Assembly (NCBI GenBank): GCA_011772205.1
Contig: WVZY01000077.1
Coordinates: forward strand, 1-64,000
From: Candidatus Latescibacterota bacterium
GTDB lineage: Bacteria; Krumholzibacteriota; Krumholzibacteriia; WVZY01
Direction of reading: 5' to 3'
DNA length: 64,000 nt
In this document: in pieces, positions 59,806 through 64,000 of the stretch
Layout of the letters: each line of letters opens with the position of its first letter
How positions within the stretch are numbered: the stretch's first letter is position 1
Notes under the pieces: generated by a model
What the model saw: only the letters and a program-made list of their open reading frames with translations
Databases searched by the model: none
What the model was told of the DNA's origin: nothing
Translations under genes and position numbers: made by a program

Positions 59806-60954
59806 CTAACGAGCTGTCATTAATTTGTTCACTCGCTGCCAAAATGTTTCCGCGATGTTGTCCCAGTCGTTTTGCCTGGCAATCTCTCGCGCCGGCTTGG
59901 AAATCTCGTGGTTCTCATCGCCGGCTAACGAGCGTGCCACCGCCTCACATGCCGTTACAAATGGCTCCCCTGGTTCTGCAGCCTGGACCACATCCGGATA
60001 AATCCGAACTTCTTCAGAGAATCGGGTCGTAACCACCGGAAGGCCGGCGGCGAGATATTCGTACAACTTGTTTGGATTCACTCCTTTCGTCAGATCGTTG
60101 TAGCGAAACGGGATCAACGCGATGTGGTACTGCCGAAGAAGCTGCGGGACTTCGCTATAGGCCACCGGTTCGGAGCGCGCAACATTTTGGAGTGCCGCCA
60201 GCCGGGCAACTTCCGCTTCAGCACCATGAAGTACCGGGCCAACAAGGGCTATTTCCCATTCGGGATGGCGCTCGGCAAGCAGCTGAATGCTGTCGAAGTC
60301 GACCCACGGGGCGAGTGCGCCAATGTAGATGATCCGTACCTTGGTGAGATCCGCTGGGAGAAGCGGCTCGGCTTGGCCGGTTTGAAACCGCGCAAAGTCC
60401 ACGCCATTCCCAAGATATTCGACTCCCGCATCACTGCCCCTGGCATCCGAGACGCTGGAAACCAATGCTTTCGACGATGCAAACACGGCATCAGCTTTCC
60501 TGCTCGCTTCCCTGAAGTAGATTTCGCTCCAGGATGGCATCCCGGGAAACGACGCGTGCGCATCGTTACAGTCATAGAGAAGGAAGCGTCCCCTTGTACG
60601 TGATGCCACCCGAATCGAATAAATGTTCGAAAGGATTTTTCCGAGGTTGTCCCTGTCGAATCCAAGCTTGGCGATGAGCCGCGCAACCTCAAACCGGGCA
60701 ACTCGGTCCACGGCGTACCGAAAGATCGGCTGGTCCAAAGCGATACGCCCCATGCCGCTGGGGACTGATTTGATAAACGGAACGGTGGCGCAAAAAATAT
60801 CGCCTTCCCGGCGCACAGAGAAGCGATTCCTTCTCCCTTTTACGTACGGTTCGAGATAGAGCAGGCGTATATCCCCCGGCTTCCGGTGGATGATCTGCTG
60901 CTTTCGGGTCTTGAGGTAATCCCACTTGATTTCTGCAAACCAAACGATATCCAT
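59806..60954 (-). CDS. Glycosyltransferase, GT-B fold
   Basis: Encodes 382 residues from ATG 60954, chosen for AGGAG seven bases upstream. The N-terminal half has 'MDIVWFAEIKWDYLKTRKQQI' and 'RFLLYDCNDAHASFPG'. The C-terminal half has the nucleotide-sugar region 'VRIIYIGALAPWVDFDSIQLL', 'QLLRQYHIALIPFRYND' and 'NPNKLYEYLAAGLPVVTTRF', a GT1/GT4-type pattern. It probably acts at the cytosolic membrane face in surface-glycan synthesis. It is divergent from the next glycosyltransferase, with about 110 bases between the starts. Confidence 0.9.
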   Translation of the reverse strand: MDIVWFAEIKWDYLKTRKQQIIHRKPGDIRLLYLEPYVKGRRNRFSVRREGDIFCATVPFIKSVPSGMGRIALDQPIFRYAVDRVARFEVARLIAKLGFDRDNLGKILSNIYSIRVASRTRGRFLLYDCNDAHASFPGMPSWSEIYFREASRKADAVFASSKALVSSVSDARGSDAGVEYLGNGVDFARFQTGQAEPLLPADLTKVRIIYIGALAPWVDFDSIQLLAERHPEWEIALVGPVLHGAEAEVARLAALQNVARSEPVAYSEVPQLLRQYHIALIPFRYNDLTKGVNPNKLYEYLAAGLPVVTTRFSEEVRIYPDVVQAAEPGEPFVTACEAVARSLAGDENHEISKPAREIARQNDWDNIAETFWQRVNKLMTAR

Positions 60955-61063
60955 TACGATGCTCCTGGATGTCGGCAAAATGTACCACGATATGGGATGC
61001 TCCCCAAGAGTTTTATGGAACGACAGCGGGATGATCGCTTATAGTGGACAGCGTGAATGGTCC

Positions 61064-62179
61064 ATGAAACCCGAATCTTTTAGAATAGCCTATCTGATCG
61101 ATGATCTCTCATTCGGCGGCGCACAGAAACAGCTGGCACTGATCGTCGAAGCGCTCCCCGAGCCATTCGTCCCTTTGGTATGCTGCCTCTCCGAGTCGAC
61201 AAGCCCGTTTGGAAAGATCCTGGTGAACCAGGGAGTCGAAGTTCTCTCTTTCCGGAGAAGATCACATTTCGATCTACTTCGCCTGATATCCGTAACCCGA
61301 ACCCTCGCACGCTACGATGTGGACATCATCCAAGGGTTCCTCGACGCTTCGAGCGCCTATGCGTACCTTGCAGGCTGGATGCTCCGCAAACCAACGGTGC
61401 TCACTCTCAGAAGTGATCGGATTTCACTCAAAGGCCTGCGGGGGCACCTCCTCCATGCCATGTACAAACGTGCCGCCAAGGTCATGGTCAACTCAAAGGC
61501 CGGGGAGACATACCTGCTGAACTACGCCGGGCTGGCGAGAGACAAAGTCGAATTGATACGTAATTGGTTCCCCCCAGGCGGCATTCCACCGCGCCGAGAA
61601 GTATCGGACCGGCATGAAGAAGCGGATAAGGAGGAGATAATTGGTTACGTGGGGAGGTTCTCAACACTCAAACGGCTCGATATGCTGATCCACGCCTTTC
61701 GCAAGGTCTCCCAGTCGCGGCCAGATGCAAAGCTTGTCCTCATCGGACAGGGAGAGGTGCGTGATGACCTCGAAACACTGCGCCAAGAGCTTGGGCTCAC
61801 AGAGAGCGTTGACATTCGAGAGCCGGTCATCGATGTCATCGACGCAATGAAGCGTTTTTCCTGTTTTGTCCTTTCCTCCTCTTACGAGGGCCTTCCCAAC
61901 GTGGTGATCGAAGCGCTCGCCGCCGGGATTCCCGTTGTAGCCGGTTCTATTGGGGATGTAAGGGATTTGGTGATCAATGGCCGGACGGGCGTGCTCGTCG
62001 AGGAAATCACGCCGGATACTCTAGCGGATGCCATATCAAAGGTGCTCTCCGATCCAGCACTGGCAGAATCTGCAAAACGCGAAGGGCCGCGTCTCGTCAG
62101 CGAACACTTCTCGATCGACGCCTGTGTGAAGAAGCTGCTCACAATGTATGAGGGACTTCTCGGTGCAAAGAGCCCTTGA
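61064..62179 (+). CDS. Glycosyltransferase family 4-like enzyme
   Basis: Encodes 371 residues from ATG 61064 ('MKPESFRIAYLIDDLSFGGAQKQLALIVEAL'). Upstream in-frame ATGs exist to 60926, but they lie in the promoter region shared with the divergent gene, and none has a clear ribosome-binding site. GT4 motifs: 'FGGAQKQ' in the acceptor domain, 'GYVGRFSTLKRLDMLIHAF', and 'SSSYEGLPNVVIEALAAGIPVVAG' with the conserved ExxxxE/GLP pattern. The product likely extends a lipid-linked glycan. Confidence 0.92.
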   Translation: MKPESFRIAYLIDDLSFGGAQKQLALIVEALPEPFVPLVCCLSESTSPFGKILVNQGVEVLSFRRRSHFDLLRLISVTRTLARYDVDIIQGFLDASSAYAYLAGWMLRKPTVLTLRSDRISLKGLRGHLLHAMYKRAAKVMVNSKAGETYLLNYAGLARDKVELIRNWFPPGGIPPRREVSDRHEEADKEEIIGYVGRFSTLKRLDMLIHAFRKVSQSRPDAKLVLIGQGEVRDDLETLRQELGLTESVDIREPVIDVIDAMKRFSCFVLSSSYEGLPNVVIEALAAGIPVVAGSIGDVRDLVINGRTGVLVEEITPDTLADAISKVLSDPALAESAKREGPRLVSEHFSIDACVKKLLTMYEGLLGAKSP

Positions 62180-62204
62180 CACCGATCGAGAGAATGTCTA
62201 CGAC

Positions 62205-62236
62205 TTAAAAAAACGGGGCGTCGAAGCGCCCCGTTT
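62205..62236 (-). terminator. Terminator of the PDZ protein gene
   Basis: AAACGGGGCG (62211-62220) pairs with CGCCCCGTTT (62227-62236) around six bases. The minus strand continues into a run of seven T. On the plus strand it may also stop the glycosyltransferase transcript, but the T-tract there is short. Confidence 0.85.
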
Positions 62237-62257
62237 CGTCACGGGCCTCTTTCCAGA

Positions 62258-63367
62258 TCAATCCTCCTCATCCTCGAGATCTTTCAGCTTGTCTTTGATC
62301 TCTTCCCTGAGTTCTTCTAAAGCTTTTTTGAGCTCACGAAGCTCCGCGCGGATATCATTCCGCTCCAGCCGTAGTTTTTTGCGTGATTCCCTGAGCTTAT
62401 CCCTCATCTTCGCCCAATCTTCCTTGTCAAACTCGAGGGATTTCTCCCAGCCTTTGATGAACGGTCCGGTTGTACATCGATCCATGTACCACTCGAAGTG
62501 CTCGCCTTCTTGCATTTCTCCGGTGAGCGTCATTTTTTTGCCGTGGCGGACAACCGTCAACTCGAATTCCTCTCCCCCTTCCAACTCCCCGACTGCTTCG
62601 ATGAGTTCATCGGCCGAGCGGACCTTTTGATCATCCAACTGGACAATCACGTCACCGGCTTTAACACCCGCTTCCTCCGCGGGAGAATCCTCGTTCACTC
62701 CGAGTACGAGGACGCCCTCTCCTTCCACGATATCAAAATAGGAGGCCAGGTCTTCGTTCTCGAGGTCCTCGATCCTCACTCCCAGCCGTCCTTTCGAGCT
62801 CATAATGGTGAAGATATGCCCGGGCTCCGAGATATGGAGCTTGCCGATTTTGGGGACCTTCACCTCTGGGATGTCGATTGCAAACTCCTCCGGTCTTTCT
62901 CCAATGATGACGGTGACAACCTTTGAATCATCCTCGCGTATCACCTTGATCTTGACTTTTTCACCGACCTTGGATTCGGCGACGAGCCTGGCGAGTTCCC
63001 CGGTCGAATCGACCTTTTTGCTATCGTATTCAACGATGACGTCGCCATTCTCCAGACCGGCTTCTTCCGCTGGGCTGTCATCGAACACCTCGTTTATCAG
63101 GACGCCTCTCTTGATCTTGAGATCGAGGCCTTCGATAATCTCGTCGGTCAGCTCCTGCATCGTGATGCCGAGAAAGCCCTTTCCACTTACTTTCTTCTCC
63201 TTCTTTTTCAAAGCATCCGCATCCTGCGCCGCGAGGGCCAGCATGGCCATGCTGACGACTGCGACAAGCATGAGCGCGACCGGGCTGCGGATGAGTCCTG
63301 GACGAAGGCTCCGTTTGAAGATCTTTTCCATCCTTCTTGGACTAAATCCGTCCTTCCCTCCTTTCAT
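62258..63367 (-). CDS. Exported double-PDZ protein without protease domain
   Basis: Encodes 369 residues if ATG 63367 is used; ATG 63331 is also possible, and neither has an ideal site. A signal helix is at about 27-48. PDZ 1 (about 63-160) has 'GFLGITMQEL', 'VLINEVFDDSPAEEAGLENGDVIVEY'. PDZ 2 (about 190-285) has 'GRLGVRIEDLENEDLASYF', 'SPAEEAGVKAGDVIVQLDD'. The last 60 residues form a strongly charged coiled coil (Lys, Arg, Glu). No HtrA Ser-His-Asp domain is present, so it is probably a periplasmic scaffold or chaperone-like protein. Confidence 0.88.
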   Translation of the reverse strand: MKGGKDGFSPRRMEKIFKRSLRPGLIRSPVALMLVAVVSMAMLALAAQDADALKKKEKKVSGKGFLGITMQELTDEIIEGLDLKIKRGVLINEVFDDSPAEEAGLENGDVIVEYDSKKVDSTGELARLVAESKVGEKVKIKVIREDDSKVVTVIIGERPEEFAIDIPEVKVPKIGKLHISEPGHIFTIMSSKGRLGVRIEDLENEDLASYFDIVEGEGVLVLGVNEDSPAEEAGVKAGDVIVQLDDQKVRSADELIEAVGELEGGEEFELTVVRHGKKMTLTGEMQEGEHFEWYMDRCTTGPFIKGWEKSLEFDKEDWAKMRDKLRESRKKLRLERNDIRAELRELKKALEELREEIKDKLKDLEDEED

Positions 63368-63571
63368 CGAAAGCCGCCGATCCCCCGGCGCGCTTTCGCC
63401 ATCGAGCTGCTACCCCCCTTTTCAACACTCGTCCTTCTCGACCGCCCCCGCGCGCTTCCATCTTTTGCAGGGTGTCTCTGTCCCAGGAAAGAGAGCGCAG
63501 CTTGGGGCGTCCTGGTATTTTTTACGCAGGTTGCGATAAAGAGTTCCCGATGTCTGAAGTGTGACTCCGGT

Positions 63572-64000
63572 TCAGGCTGACGATTCCGGGAGTTTCAGAG
63601 CCTGCTCGAAGTACTCGGCAAGGGGGGAGATATTGTTCCGGAGATCGAAGAACGCTTCCACGCGTTTTCGCCCATTCAATGAAAGCCTTCGTCTTAACTC
63701 ATTATCCAGCAGTAGATTAACAAGAGAGTCTGCGAGCATTATCGCATCTCCAGCCGGAACCAGGATCCCATCGACTCCATCACGGACGAGCTCGGGGATC
63801 CCCGAAAGACGCGAAGCGACGACGGTGGCTCCGCAGGCCATCGCCTCTGCGAGGACGTTCGGTAGCCCTTCCATCGACCCATTCCTGGCCCGAATCGAAG
63901 CCATGACGAATATGTCGGCCCGCTGAAACAATCGGATGATTCCCTGGTGTGGCATCGATCCAACAAAAGACACGTTCGTTCCGAGATTGAGGGATAGAGC
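63572..64000 (-). CDS. Glycosyltransferase C-terminal part, cut by the window edge
   Basis: The frame is open to base 64000, so the gene starts to the right. The visible 142 residues include 'NVSFVGSMPHQGIIRLFQRADIFVMAS', 'GSMEGLPNVLAEAMACGATVVAS' and 'ELVRDGVDGILVPAGD', the donor-binding half of a GT4 enzyme. The C-terminal helix region ends ALKLPESSA. The third glycosyltransferase within 5 kb, suggesting a glycan locus extending to the right. Confidence 0.9.
   Translation of the reverse strand, partial: ALSLNLGTNVSFVGSMPHQGIIRLFQRADIFVMASIRARNGSMEGLPNVLAEAMACGATVVASRLSGIPELVRDGVDGILVPAGDAIMLADSLVNLLLDNELRRRLSLNGRKRVEAFFDLRNNISPLAEYFEQALKLPESSA

Overview
The window looks like chromosomal DNA of a Gram-negative (diderm) bacterium from an uncultured FCB-type lineage of the Krumholzibacteriota, Eisenbacteria, Zixibacteria or Latescibacteria kind. 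That is inference. It rests on several large exported proteins that end in the 'NYPNPFNPSTTI...' FlgD-like domain with a terminal 'KKMxLLK' tail, a patatin fused to an outer-membrane barrel, TonB/ExbB/ExbD, lipoproteins, and a dockerin-like protein. All four tRNA genes encode their own CCA. Many starts are TTG or GTG behind clear Shine-Dalgarno sites.

Layout. 1-6.6 kb is an accessory zone next to tRNA-Thr(CGT): a tyrosine recombinase cut by the left edge, an AT-rich exported protein, an LVIVD-repeat surface protein, and a coiled-coil gene lying between two 106-bp direct repeats that share the 3' end of the tRNA gene, the signature of tRNA-targeted integration. 6.8-11 kb holds the patatin-barrel protein, a dockerin-like exported protein, tRNA-Arg, a small membrane protein and two tRNA-Ser genes. 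10.9-13 kb is mnmA with a gluzincin-type peptidase. 13-21.5 kb (minus strand) is a compact array: MalK-like ATPase, methyltransferase, TonB, ExbB, ExbD, lipoprotein, outer-membrane barrel and two TPR proteins. 21.6-25.5 kb holds an FmdB-like zinc ribbon, lysine 6-aminotransferase, a YtcJ-like amidohydrolase and a small exported protein.

25.8-38.2 kb is the most unusual part: three paralogous exported proteins of about 1,035 residues each, with a GspE/PilB-type ATPase gene on the opposite strand between the first and second. Promoter-like sequences with long leaders precede the first and third.

38.6-44.1 kb is the conserved ffh-rpsP-khpA-rimM-trmD-rplS-rnhB-yraN cluster followed by a lipoprotein gene. 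44.3-45.4 kb is a solitary radical SAM/SPASM protein. 45.5-58.9 kb is a long minus-strand housekeeping cluster (variant EF-G, yebC, ruvC, ruvA, ruvB, queA, AsmA-like, tgt, yajC, def, fmt, a stand-alone PASTA protein, rpe). 59-64 kb carries a Yip1-type membrane protein, three glycosyltransferases (the last cut by the right edge) and a double-PDZ exported protein.

No CRISPR array, rRNA gene or insertion sequence was seen. The strongest candidates for something new are the giant surface-protein triplet with its ATPase neighbour, the TonB/ExbBD array with its unusual partners, and the tRNA-Thr integration module.
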